Below, piece by piece: positions 40,491 to 50,100 of a stretch of DNA of 64,000 nucleotides. Location of the stretch: the NCBI GenBank assembly GCA_937900465.1, contig CALCEJ010000155.1, positions 6,388-70,387 of the forward strand, read 5' to 3'. The DNA is from an uncultured Bacteroidales bacterium (GTDB lineage Bacteria; Bacteroidota; Bacteroidia; Bacteroidales; UBA932). Within the stretch, counting starts at the first letter, position 1, and the number at the start of each line of letters is the position of its first letter. Below the pieces are notes generated by a model, which saw only the letters and a list, made by a program, of their open reading frames with translations, had not been told where the DNA came from and did no database searches. The position numbers and the translations under genes were made by a program.

Positions 40491-42266
40491 ATGTACAGAA
40501 GGTTTTTAATGATTCTTGCAGCCCTCTGCGTGGTTTTCGCTTGTTCCAAGGATGACATCACGGGCTCGAGCAACAATACCGGAGCGGACGACAGTGCCGG
40601 GAGCACTATCGACACGGACGCATCAGATGACTACGTCGCAAACACGACTTTTGCAGGCACCGTCACCGTAACTTATTCTTCCTCCAGCGCTACTGTATCA
40701 ATAGGCAGCGGACTTACCGCATCGGAATTTTCCCAGTCTGTCAGCGGCGCAGGCGTTACCATCACCTATAGCGGTACGGATAACGTCATCTACAAACTTA
40801 CCGGAACGACATCGGACGGCTACTTCAAGCTCTACAGTTCCAAAAAGCAGGAGATCCTCCTCGACGGAGTCAGCATCACGAACTCCAACGGAGCGGCTAT
40901 CAACAATCAGAGCAAAAAGCGCACTTTCGTTGTCCTGAGCGGCACCAACAAGCTCGCGGACGGCGGCTCTTACAGCAATACCCCTTCGACTGAGGGCGAA
41001 AAGGCCGCCTTCTTCTCCGAGGGCCAGCTCATCTTCAGCGGAAGCGGCTCCCTTTCCGTCACTGCAAGCGGCAAAGCCGGGATCACTTCTGACGATTACG
41101 TCCGCTTCCTGGGCGGAACCATCGACGTTACAACGTCCTCCGGTCACGGAGTCCGCGGCAAGGATGCTATCATCGTAACTGACGGAACGATCGACGTTAA
41201 CGTAACTTCCGCCGCAACCGGCAAGAAGGGATTCTCCTCCGATACCCTCGTTTATTTTGCGGGAGGTACGACCACAATCACCAATGCGGCCAGTGCCGGC
41301 ACTGTTGACGGCGAACTTACCGGATGTGCGGGCATAAAAGCTGACAAGCGCTTTGAGATTGTGGGCGGAACGCTTAATATCACCTCCACCGGAACCGGTT
41401 CAAAGGGTATCAACTGCGACAACGTGGGATACTTCACCGGCGGAACGGTCAATATCACCGTAACAGGCTCCAATTACGGCAACTCCTCCAACCAGGGAGG
41501 CGGTTCCGGTAACGGATGGGGCGGTGGCGGAAACCGTCCGCGCAGCGTGGATGACGGCACGAAGAGTTCGGACACGTCAATTTCCTCCAAGGGCCTCAAA
41601 TTCGACGGAAACATCTACTTCAACGGAGCCGATGTTACCGTAAAGTGCTCCAATCACGAGGGTATCGAATCCAAGGCGTCCATTACCGTAAACGGCGGAT
41701 CCGTTTATAGTTACGCCTCCGATGACTCTATCAACGCGGCAAGCACCTTCACCGTCAACAGCGGTTACGTCTTCGGACAGTCCACCGGCAATGACGGAAT
41801 GGATGCCAACGGTAATTTCTATATCAAGGGCGGTGTGGTCTATGCAGTTGGCACAGGCTCTCCTGAAGTGGGCCTCGATGCAAATACCGAGGGCGGATAC
41901 AAGCTCTATATCCAGGGAGGAACCGTTATCGCCGTAGGCGGTCTTGAGGGCGGGTCCAGCCTGTCACAGGGCTATGTCTCAGCCTCTGTTTCCTCCAACA
42001 CGTCCTATGCGGTCGAAAGCGGAAGCACCGTTCTCGCTGCATTCAAGACTCCTTCAAGCCTGAGCGTGTCGAATGTTGCAGTCTCCTGCCCCTCGATGAA
42101 AAACGGATCATCCTATACTTTCCTCTCCGGTGCGACTGTTTCCGGCGGGACCTCCTACTTCGGAGGACTGTATACGGAAGGAGCCACCGCATCCGGCGGC
42201 AGCTCCTCATCCCTGACCGCAACCACAACCTCCTCCGGAGGAATGGGCGGCGGTGGATTCCGTTAG
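40491..42266 (+). CDS. Cthe_2159-like carbohydrate-binding beta-helix lipoprotein
   Basis: 591 residues from the ATG at 40491 (an ATG two codons earlier is possible). Lipobox CVVFAC, then a Ser/Thr/Asp linker and a long right-handed beta-helix with many short repeats of the type GGTxxIT (GGTIDVTTSSGHGVRGKDAI, GGTLNITSTGTGSKGIN). This is the PF14262-type carbohydrate-binding domain, first described in a pectin/polygalacturonate-binding clostridial protein. The last third has Gly-rich loops (GGGSGNGWGGGG). Likely a surface glycan-binding protein. Its stop overlaps the convergent DUF3868 gene by four bases. Confidence 0.75.
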   Translation: MYRRFLMILAALCVVFACSKDDITGSSNNTGADDSAGSTIDTDASDDYVANTTFAGTVTVTYSSSSATVSIGSGLTASEFSQSVSGAGVTITYSGTDNVIYKLTGTTSDGYFKLYSSKKQEILLDGVSITNSNGAAINNQSKKRTFVVLSGTNKLADGGSYSNTPSTEGEKAAFFSEGQLIFSGSGSLSVTASGKAGITSDDYVRFLGGTIDVTTSSGHGVRGKDAIIVTDGTIDVNVTSAATGKKGFSSDTLVYFAGGTTTITNAASAGTVDGELTGCAGIKADKRFEIVGGTLNITSTGTGSKGINCDNVGYFTGGTVNITVTGSNYGNSSNQGGGSGNGWGGGGNRPRSVDDGTKSSDTSISSKGLKFDGNIYFNGADVTVKCSNHEGIESKASITVNGGSVYSYASDDSINAASTFTVNSGYVFGQSTGNDGMDANGNFYIKGGVVYAVGTGSPEVGLDANTEGGYKLYIQGGTVIAVGGLEGGSSLSQGYVSASVSSNTSYAVESGSTVLAAFKTPSSLSVSNVAVSCPSMKNGSSYTFLSGATVSGGTSYFGGLYTEGATASGGSSSSLTATTTSSGGMGGGGFR

Positions 42267-43801
42267 TTGGAAGCAGATTCTGCTTCCTCGAGAGCCTTAC
42301 GGTTCTCTTCCAGAGCCTTTACGATGCCGTTCACGGACTCCAGTGCCGGGACGGCATCTTCAATTCCCGCGACCTCTGCCGCAGTGAAGAGTTTGCCGGC
42401 CTGGACCCAGTCTCCGGTGAGCGCATAGTAAATTCCCTTGGTGTAGAGTGCGACAGGGCTGTCGCCGATGCGGTGCAGATAGAACGCAGCGCGGTCCATA
42501 CTGCCCAGTGACATCGCCGCATTGGCTGCATTGATGTTCACGATTTCATCGTCAGGGTAAACCCTTGCCGCAACGGAGAATACGTGATTGAACTCCCGGG
42601 AACCTACGTTATAGCCCTGGGCCGCGAGGAAGAACTCATTGATGGAGAGGTTCTGGGGCCTTGTCTCCATAATGCGCCTTGCATCCTCTGCGGTAGTGTA
42701 GCTCCTGACCGTGTAGCTGACCTTGTAGTCAGTGCGGCGAAGACCGGGGAACACTTCCTGGACAAGATACTTCCAGGCAGAGGGGTAGTTGCTCTTGATA
42801 CGGGCTTCCTTCTTGTCGGGAGCGGCGTTGGAGTCGAGGATTGAAAGGACCTTTTCCCTTGAAGGGAAGTCCGGGTTCTGCTCGACTTCTTTCCTGAGGC
42901 CGTCCCAGTTCTCCGCTACGGATTCGGGGAGATAGATATCGTCCGGCAGTTCGTAAAGGCCGCTGACGTACTCCCTGATAGCCTCTGTCCTTGCGGCTGC
43001 GAGTTTCTCGTTGACGGCATACGAACCGTCAGGAGAGGAATAGCCGCGGAGAATTATCCGGGTGATGGTCATATCGGCATCGTTACGGACGGAGTCCACC
43101 GTGGCGCGAATCTTTCCAAGCTCGGAGGCGTTGTTCTCATACGAGGGATCGACAGCCGTGCTGCCGGAAGCAAAGACGACGTAAGCCTCGCCGGAGATAT
43201 CCCGTTCCTTCACCGTGGTCTCCGCATCCGGGAGGACGTAGATGTAGTGGGGGACGAACTCCGGAACGTTCACGAGAGCGGGTCCGGATGAGGGCTCCGG
43301 CTCCGGTTCCGGCTCCGGCTCGGGAATCCTGGCGCTGAGGATAGGGTGTCCGTGTGTGATACGGCCTTCCTTGCCACAGCAGTTCACCGCCTGGCGGTCG
43401 ATGCGAAGCTTCGCCTCAGACATCCAGGGAAGATATCCCACGACGGCGATGTAGTGGACCGGGCTTGGGATATCCTTTCGGTAGAATTCCCATTCTTCCG
43501 GGCTGAACACGTCGGAACTCCTTTCCGCGCGTGCGCGGTGGTAGAAGTAGCCTCTTGAGTAGATTGTCGCGGTGGGAAGGACCGTGTAGTTGTTCCCTCC
43601 GAAAATGACCGGAGTGAAGTAGACGGCCTGATTCCTTTCAAACTCATATCTGGAGAAGTCGAGGTCCATCTTGACGACGAGATCCTCCCCGTCGTGGGCG
43701 AACTCGAGGTTCGTAACGGCGACATCATTTGAATATTCCTGTCCCCTGAGCGATAAACAGAGGGCAAGAGCCGCAAATGCGATTGCTATTGTCTTTTTCA
43801 T
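42263..43801 (-). CDS. DUF3868 domain protein with OmpA-like region
   Basis: 512 residues. Signal peptide, N-terminal DUF3868 domain (about 20-170), a PEPEPEPEPE spacer, then an OmpA-like peptidoglycan-binding region (about 205-360: VVFASGSTAVDPSY, IILRGYSSPDGSYAVNEKLAAARTEA) and a helical repeat C terminus (FYLHRIGDSPVALYTKGIYY, TPR-like). DUF3868/DUF3575 pairs accompany fimbrillin genes in Bacteroidales, probably as a periplasmic or outer-membrane anchor for fimbriae. Last gene of the operon that begins at 51202. Confidence 0.82.
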   Translation of the reverse strand: MKKTIAIAFAALALCLSLRGQEYSNDVAVTNLEFAHDGEDLVVKMDLDFSRYEFERNQAVYFTPVIFGGNNYTVLPTATIYSRGYFYHRARAERSSDVFSPEEWEFYRKDIPSPVHYIAVVGYLPWMSEAKLRIDRQAVNCCGKEGRITHGHPILSARIPEPEPEPEPEPSSGPALVNVPEFVPHYIYVLPDAETTVKERDISGEAYVVFASGSTAVDPSYENNASELGKIRATVDSVRNDADMTITRIILRGYSSPDGSYAVNEKLAAARTEAIREYVSGLYELPDDIYLPESVAENWDGLRKEVEQNPDFPSREKVLSILDSNAAPDKKEARIKSNYPSAWKYLVQEVFPGLRRTDYKVSYTVRSYTTAEDARRIMETRPQNLSINEFFLAAQGYNVGSREFNHVFSVAARVYPDDEIVNINAANAAMSLGSMDRAAFYLHRIGDSPVALYTKGIYYALTGDWVQAGKLFTAAEVAGIEDAVPALESVNGIVKALEENRKALEEAESASN

Positions 43802-43813
43802 CTTTCCGGGGAT

Positions 43814-44452
43814 TTAAAACAGGTAAACGACAGAAAGGGCGAGGTGAGTCGGGCCCACAAAGTCGAAAGTCGAACGGTGGTCGTAGATGGGAGTGGCGCC
43901 TTCGGTTACGTCCCCTTTGGAGACGTAGTAGTTGCCGTTCTCATCCTGGGGAAGAAGGTACTCGGTGCAGCGGAGGTACATATAGCCCAGCCCGAATTCC
44001 GCCTCCAGGTTCCAGTGACGGCCCAGTATCCAGTCATAGCCTATTCCGACGCCGGCGGAAAGGAACTTTCCGTCAGCCATAAGGTATTTCTGGAAGTTCG
44101 GGAACTTGTGGTAATACTGGCTGAAATCCCACCACAGATGCCCCGCATCGATATTCATTCCACCCATCGCATAGGCCGATGCGAACCATCCGTTGAATCT
44201 TTCGCAGAACCAATACTTGAGTTCCGGGCGGACGATAAGGTGATTCAGCGTGATGTCGTAAGCATCCCAGTTACGGTAGGAACCTGCAAGTTCCACCGAC
44301 CAGTGCTGAGTGATACCTACCTCCAGTCCGAGGTTCGCGGAAGCGGTGGCGTCGTGAAGCAGATTGGTCTTCACGGCCACCCTGTTCTGCGCTCCTGCCG
44401 CGACGGGCAGAAGGAGCGCAGCGGTGATAATCATCAATAGAGCTTTTTTCAT
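43814..44452 (-). CDS. DUF3575 outer-membrane protein
   Basis: 212 residues from the ATG at 44452. Signal peptide (LLMIITAALLLPVAAGA), then the DUF3575 start RVAVKTNLLHDATASANLGLE and a beta-barrel pattern ending LALSVVYLF, a typical outer-membrane C terminus. Its usual partners are DUF3868 and fimbrillins. The start sits one base after the stop of the short lipoprotein upstream. Confidence 0.85.
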   Translation of the reverse strand: MKKALLMIITAALLLPVAAGAQNRVAVKTNLLHDATASANLGLEVGITQHWSVELAGSYRNWDAYDITLNHLIVRPELKYWFCERFNGWFASAYAMGGMNIDAGHLWWDFSQYYHKFPNFQKYLMADGKFLSAGVGIGYDWILGRHWNLEAEFGLGYMYLRCTEYLLPQDENGNYYVSKGDVTEGATPIYDHRSTFDFVGPTHLALSVVYLF

Positions 44453-44453
44453 A

Positions 44454-44657
44454 TTACTCTCCGTCTTCAGGGGTGTAATCCGGATCTTCTCCGTCATTCC
44501 AACCGTCAGCGCTCACAGAGGGGACGACCTGCCTCGCCAAAGCCTCCTCCCGGGCCCTTATTTCAAGGGCCTCCTCCGGGTCCATTGATTCCCGGCGGCA
44601 GGAAAGAGCGGAAATCATAAGGATTCCCGTCGCTATTGCAAGTAAGAGTCTTCTCAT
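44454..44657 (-). CDS. Short lipoprotein in the fimbrial operon
   Basis: 67 residues: a signal peptide with lipobox (MISALSC) and a 47-residue acidic tail (ESMDPEEALEIRAREEALAR) ending in VSADGWNDGEDPDYTPEDGE. The distal half, with an isolated Trp among acidic residues, loosely recalls the short peptides at 54662 and 55057, but the signal peptide sets it apart. It starts seven bases after the fimbrillin stop. Function unknown; a minor fimbrial component is possible. Confidence 0.6.
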   Translation of the reverse strand: MRRLLLAIATGILMISALSCRRESMDPEEALEIRAREEALARQVVPSVSADGWNDGEDPDYTPEDGE

Positions 44658-44664
44658 AGGGCGC

Positions 44665-45897
44665 TTATTCGTTCTTCGTTACAACAAGTTTGTACCCGTC
44701 GTGGATGAACTTGACGTGGTATGAACCATCCTCGGGATAGATGACCTTTTCGTCGTCCAGCCCGGTTCCGAGCACGATGTCAAGGGAATTCGGATCTGCG
44801 ACGAGATAGCTTTCAGAGTCGAATTCTCCGAGTGCATAGTACATCCAGGCGGTAGCCATTCCGGCCTGCCTGTCCCATCCCTTGTCCCAGCGAAGCTTGA
44901 AAACGTTACCGGCGGCATAGGTGATGTCCGCTTCCCAGACGCCTTCCCAGGGCTCCGTGCCGGTGGAGGTCTGAGTCATATCGAAATCAGTGCTCCAGTC
45001 GCTGCCGTTCACGGTGCCGATGATGCTCCACACCGGGTCGTTCAGCTCATAGTCAAGGCTTCCGCCGTCTTCCCATCCGGTAACGGTGAAGGAGAAGCCG
45101 ACGGCCTCCCCGTGCTCAGGATCCGGAGGTGTGACTGAAGGATTGAGGGTAAGCGAAGCCGTCGCTGCCGCTCCTGCCTTGAACTCGAAGGCCGATGCAA
45201 GGACGAACGTGAAGGTCTTGCCGCTTTCCGTCGTTACGACGATGCGGGGAGCCGCCTTCTGGGGCATTACAATGAGCCCATAGCTGTTGTCCGCGAGCTT
45301 CGTGGCCTCGACGTTGACAGGGCTCACGCCCTCAGTGCTGACAGAACCTTCTGAGAGGTTCAGCGTACCATTCATCAGGACTCCGTTGACGGAAACCTGG
45401 CTTACAGGGTCGTTGTCAAGTTTGTTGGTGACGTTTACGAAAATCTTCGAGAACGGATGTCTGAACTTCAGCGCCACGGTGGTATTGGGGGTTGCGTCAG
45501 CCGTTGCCGCCATATACAGGTTGTGGTACTCGAAATTATGGGCCCCTTCGTATAGAAGGTTGTACTCGAAGGTGGAGACAGTCTGGTTTTCGTCGGGGTA
45601 AATCGCGACGAAGTTGGTCTGTGTGGCCTGGTCCTTGACCCAGTAGATGGGCGAGGAGAGTTCCAGGCCGCCACCGGCGGTAACGGTTGCCGTTGCGACG
45701 GCGTTGATAGGCGTTCCGGCTATGATCCGGATCTTGTCGCCGGCCTCAAGGGACGATTCGGTCGCCCTGGTGAAGCCGTAGGTGTCGTAGGATGCGACGA
45801 ATTTCACCTCCCTTGAGGACTCGCAGTCAAGGGCGTCGTTCCTGGAGCATCCGATAACCGCAGCCGCAATGGCGAGGATTATTGATATCCTTTTCAT
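44665..45897 (-). CDS. Fimbrillin-family lipoprotein fused to a SusE/F-like starch-binding domain
   Basis: 410 residues. Lipobox AAVIGC. Residues about 25-260 match the fimbrillin (Mfa_like_1) fold: VAIYPDE, FRHPFSKIFVNVTN, LIVMPQKA. After a Pro-rich linker the C-terminal 125 residues begin VWSIIGTVNGSDWSTDF, continue VFKLRWDKGWD, and end SYHVKFIHDGYKLVVTK. The same motif order occurs twice in the amylase of this operon (SWTIIGTIGGTEWNVDF, FKFRQNRSWG and YDIYLSAENKILYV). I read it as a pilin-like protein bearing a glycan-binding tip. Confidence 0.72.
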   Translation of the reverse strand: MKRISIILAIAAAVIGCSRNDALDCESSREVKFVASYDTYGFTRATESSLEAGDKIRIIAGTPINAVATATVTAGGGLELSSPIYWVKDQATQTNFVAIYPDENQTVSTFEYNLLYEGAHNFEYHNLYMAATADATPNTTVALKFRHPFSKIFVNVTNKLDNDPVSQVSVNGVLMNGTLNLSEGSVSTEGVSPVNVEATKLADNSYGLIVMPQKAAPRIVVTTESGKTFTFVLASAFEFKAGAAATASLTLNPSVTPPDPEHGEAVGFSFTVTGWEDGGSLDYELNDPVWSIIGTVNGSDWSTDFDMTQTSTGTEPWEGVWEADITYAAGNVFKLRWDKGWDRQAGMATAWMYYALGEFDSESYLVADPNSLDIVLGTGLDDEKVIYPEDGSYHVKFIHDGYKLVVTKNE

Positions 45898-45911
45898 AGA
45901 GCAGTGGGGGA

Positions 45912-47165
45912 TTATTCAGCAGCGCCGTTACGGACGTACGAGAGAGCGAGGGTGCTGGAATTGAAGGTAACGGTATAGTTGCCGGATGTCTCGGGGAACT
46001 TGATGTTCTTCTGATGGTCTCCGTCAGTCCCGAGAGTGTAAGGATCCGTGCCGATATTGTCGGAGCCATTCCACATACCGTAGTAGGTCTCTCCAAGACG
46101 GACCTTGAAGCCCTTTCCGGACTCGTCGTCAGTCATTGCTTCGTCATAGTTGACGGTAATGCTCCAGCTGTTCTCCGCCCCGGGAGTCATATAGTAGTAG
46201 GTCGCCCAGGCGTCAGCGCCCTTATCGTCAGTTGCATATACGCAGCCGCCGATCTGGACATAATTGCCCACGGTAGGGTCTCCGATGGTTCCCACGGTAG
46301 TTGCATCTCCGTCAGTCCAGTCGACAGTGTCGAAGGTGAGGGCGCCAACGGCGGTGCGTCCGCCGTCGATTCCGCCCACGGGATTGAGCGTGACGTTTGC
46401 GGTAGCGGTCTTTCCGGCCTGGAAGGTGTAGTCACCGGTGATGCGGAAGGTATAGACGGAACCAAGGGTGGTGGTTACGACGATGTCCATTGCTGCGGTT
46501 GCGGCCTGGGGAAGGAGGATGAGCTCGTAGCGGGTTGCGCTGGCGGCATAGGCGTGGACGTCGCTGTATGTGTCAGCGGCGACGATGGTTGCGGGAGCGG
46601 TCGACATATCGAATGTCGTGGCGTTGAGCTTGACCTGCTTCATTACTACGGAAGCGACGGCGTCGGAACCAAGATTGTTGGTGATGCTTACTACAACCTT
46701 TGCGAAGGGGTGCTTGAAGCTGAAGGCGACGGTGCCGGGATCCGGGGATGCGCTCTGGACTGCGGTCATCACATTTGCGTGATATGTGTATGTGTCTTCC
46801 GCGGTCTGGTCTTCGGGGATATTATAGGCTCCGCTGACGCCAGCGCCATCCGCATAAGGATAACGGGCCACGAAGGTTGATGCGGCGGACTGGCCTACAC
46901 CCCAGTAAATCGTAGTTGAAGGGGTAAGCGTGCTGCCGGAAACCGTAGCCTGGACGTTGTTTGCGCCAAGGTCGGCGGCATAGATACCGACATTCGAGCA
47001 CCCCTCCTCGCCCAGCTCGAGAGTTGCGCTCTTAAAGGAATATGTTCCAAGATTTTCGACCGTGAAACGCACGGCCCTCTGGCCCATTGAGGCCTCGTTT
47101 TCCACTTTGTTGCAGGCCACGAGGGCTGTGGCCAGGACTGCAACTGCAAGTAATGCTTTTTTCAT
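45912..47165 (-). CDS. Fimbrillin-family lipoprotein with C-terminal carbohydrate-binding-like domain
   Basis: 417 residues. Lipobox TALVAC. N-terminal two thirds are fimbrillin-like: ARYPYADGAG, FKHPFAKVVVSITNN, LILLPQAA. The C-terminal 120 residues (from about 298) carry GFKVRLGETYYGMWNG and GNYTVTFNSSTLALSYV, which align in order and spacing with the FKFR...W and Y-x-V/I-x-x-x-x-x-L strands of the SusE/F-like modules in the neighbouring amylase and fimbrillin. It starts 14 bases before the next gene and 20 bases after the amylase stop, so it is in the same operon. Confidence 0.7.
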   Translation of the reverse strand: MKKALLAVAVLATALVACNKVENEASMGQRAVRFTVENLGTYSFKSATLELGEEGCSNVGIYAADLGANNVQATVSGSTLTPSTTIYWGVGQSAASTFVARYPYADGAGVSGAYNIPEDQTAEDTYTYHANVMTAVQSASPDPGTVAFSFKHPFAKVVVSITNNLGSDAVASVVMKQVKLNATTFDMSTAPATIVAADTYSDVHAYAASATRYELILLPQAATAAMDIVVTTTLGSVYTFRITGDYTFQAGKTATANVTLNPVGGIDGGRTAVGALTFDTVDWTDGDATTVGTIGDPTVGNYVQIGGCVYATDDKGADAWATYYYMTPGAENSWSITVNYDEAMTDDESGKGFKVRLGETYYGMWNGSDNIGTDPYTLGTDGDHQKNIKFPETSGNYTVTFNSSTLALSYVRNGAAE

Positions 47166-47185
47166 CGTGTTTATGGTTTTAAGTG

Positions 47186-50100
47186 TTAATTAAGTTCAAA
47201 TACTACGGAGCTGTAGCCCGGGAGGGTTACGGTTGCTCCGTCGGAAATATTGCCGCTGACGGAGACGCGGCCGTTGGAGACGAGGATGTTGTCATTTGAT
47301 ACGTTCTCGCCCGGCCAGCGGGTTACATCAGTGGTGTAGGAACTGAAGTTGTGAAGGACGAGGACGACTTTGTCGCCGTCAACCTGGTGGAGGTACCATC
47401 CGGCAATGTGCCCGTCGTAGCCTCCATAGGTGCGTTCATCGGCTTCAGGCCAGCCGTTCGCGAGGGCGGGGTTCGTGTTCCTCGCATAAGCGAAGTGGCG
47501 GTACAGGCTCAGCAGGGAGGTCTCGTCATCCTCCTGGGATTCGACGCTTATCGATGCGGTAAGCATATTCCAGTCGACCTTGTTCGAGACGCCCTTCGAG
47601 GCGGCGCTGGAACGGGACGGGGTCCACAGGATGGGCGTACGGACGTACTCGTCGCCGCCGGCCTTTGTGCCCCAGTAGCCAAGCTCCTCGCCCTGATAGA
47701 TGTAGGGCCTTCCGGCAGCCGTGAGAAGCACTGCCGCGGCCTGACGGATCTTGGGCTTGTAGTTGCCAAGGCTGGACGCGGTGCGGTCCTCGTCGTGGTT
47801 TGCAAGCTTCGGGGTGGAGATCGCATCGGCCCGATAGGCCCTGTGGCCGTTCCAGCGGTAAGGCAGTGAGCCGGGGAAGTGCTGGCCGTAGCCGGCGTTA
47901 TGGATTGTCTCGCCGTTGAGGCAGTTCCTCAGATCCCACCAGAACTGGAATTCGAACAGGGCGGGAAGGCCGGAGTAGAACGGCGAGCAGTCGCCGTCGC
48001 CGGAAAGCACTTCACCGACCATGAATATGTTCTCGTCCACGATTCCGCTGAGGCCGGCGCGCTTATCGGCATTGGCCTTGTAAATCTTGTTGCACTCGTT
48101 GTAGAATGTATTCCAGAAGGTCTTGTTCTCCGGGCCGGTTTCGTTGGCGTAGATATGCTTTACCGCGTCGAGGCGGAATCCGTCCACGCCCATTCCGAGC
48201 CACTTTTCGACGCCCGTCATTATCGCCTTGAAGGCGGGGCTGGAGGCACACTGGTCCGCTTTTCCGTAGTTGAAGTCCACGAACATTCCGGTGCCGAATT
48301 CGGTGTAGTAGAAATACATTTCCCCTCCTGGCATAACTATGTTCTGGACCGCATCGCTTTCGCCGGAATAGAGGGTATGGGCCTCGCCGTCCTTAAGCTG
48401 GTCGCCGCTGCCGTTGAATCCCCACTTGGTGCCCTTTGACCAGTCATCGGCCTTGGTCGTACGGATAAGGCAGCCCCAGTCGGACTCGAAGTCCAGGATG
48501 AGCCTGTACTTGTTCGTTCCGTTGTCGTAGAACTGGGTGTAGGTGCTGTTGCCCCAGAACAGGTAACGGGCGGGATTGTTGGTCGTTCCGCTTGTCGTGG
48601 GGGCTTCAGTCGTCTTCGACACCGTGATTGTCGGGGCCGATGCGTTCGTCCAGTCGAGGTCTATCTTGAAACGCTGTTTTCCGCCTCCGCCAACAAGGAC
48701 CGGGAACCACTTGTATCCGTTGTAACCGAAGCTTGCGGGAATCTGGTCGATCTTCCCGGCCTTGATGTCAGCTTCGGGAGTCTTCGTGATGGAATAATAG
48801 TCCCAGTACTCGCTCTCAGGACCCTTCTTCTTTATGTCCAGGAACCATTTGTTCTGGTCGCCGGAATGATTCATCACGTAGTCCATATAGATGCGGATAT
48901 TGTGCTTATGGGCCTCCGTGATAAGGTTCTGGAAGTCTTTTTCCGTGCCGAAGCGGGGATTGACCGCCTCGTAGTCCGTGACGTCGTAGCCGTGGTAGGA
49001 CTGGGCCGGCTGGATGGGGGAGAGCCAGAGCGCGGTGACGCCCATCCTGTCGAAGTAGTCGAGGCTCTGGGTTATTCCGTTGAAGTCTCCGTAGCCGTCG
49101 CCGTTACTGTCCTTGAAGGAGAAGACGTTCACCTGGTAGGTGATGCCTCCCGCCTTGTTCCCGACAGGCAGGGATTCGTCGTAGGTGCCCCCGAGATAGT
49201 AGTCCGGCCTTCCGTCGGCCTCGTGGGTCCACTCCGTTCCGGCTTCGAGGACATACAGGATCTTGTTTTCCGCGGAGAGGTAGATGTCGTATCTGCCGCC
49301 GGTCGCAAGCTTCATATTGCCGGCACCCTGGGCGACGTCCGTCTTCGCTCCGACGGTTATCGTGTTGCCGCTTTCACTTTCCGGCCCGTAGCCGAAGTTC
49401 GTACCCCAGCTGCGGTTCTGGCGGAACTTGAACATTTCGCCGGCGGCGATTTCCAAATCGCGCGCAACCTCCCAGTACCCTTCCGTGTCCATCGGGAAAT
49501 CGACGTTCCACTCCGTTCCGCCGATGGTGCCGATTATCGTCCAGGAACTGCTTCCGAACTTGACTTCCACGGGCTCGACGCCCTTTCCGGAGACTCCGGG
49601 GTCGGAGGGATCCTCGACGGCGGTGAGTGTTGTGCCGTCCCACGTGAAGTAGAGGCTGGAGTGTATCGTCAGGTCGCTCCAGAGGGGATCCTTCTCATCC
49701 GGCTTCGGGTATTGATTCCCCTTGCCGTCGTTCAGGATAAGGTTGATTCCGCCCACTCCGCTGAAGCCTGCGGCCTCCCAGTAGGTGTAGAGGTAATCGC
49801 CGAAGGATTTCGTTCCGCCGGCGTAGGTTCCGGGCCAGGCGCCGTAAGGCTGCATTCCGCCGCCGTCGCCAACATAGGCATACATATACGGGGTTGTCCA
49901 GGTGGAATTGTTCAGGACGTAGATCCTGGTGTTTTCGCCTTCCTCCTGCTCGTTCGTCGCATCGCCGTGGGCAAAGACGTCTCCGGCTTTTTCGACGTAA
50001 AGGATCATAAAGTTTGGCTGGACGTAGAGGTCGTAGGTGCCGGGACTCAGCTTGATGTTGCCGCCGTCGTCGGCAAGGATGTACTTCTTGTCGAGGGAAG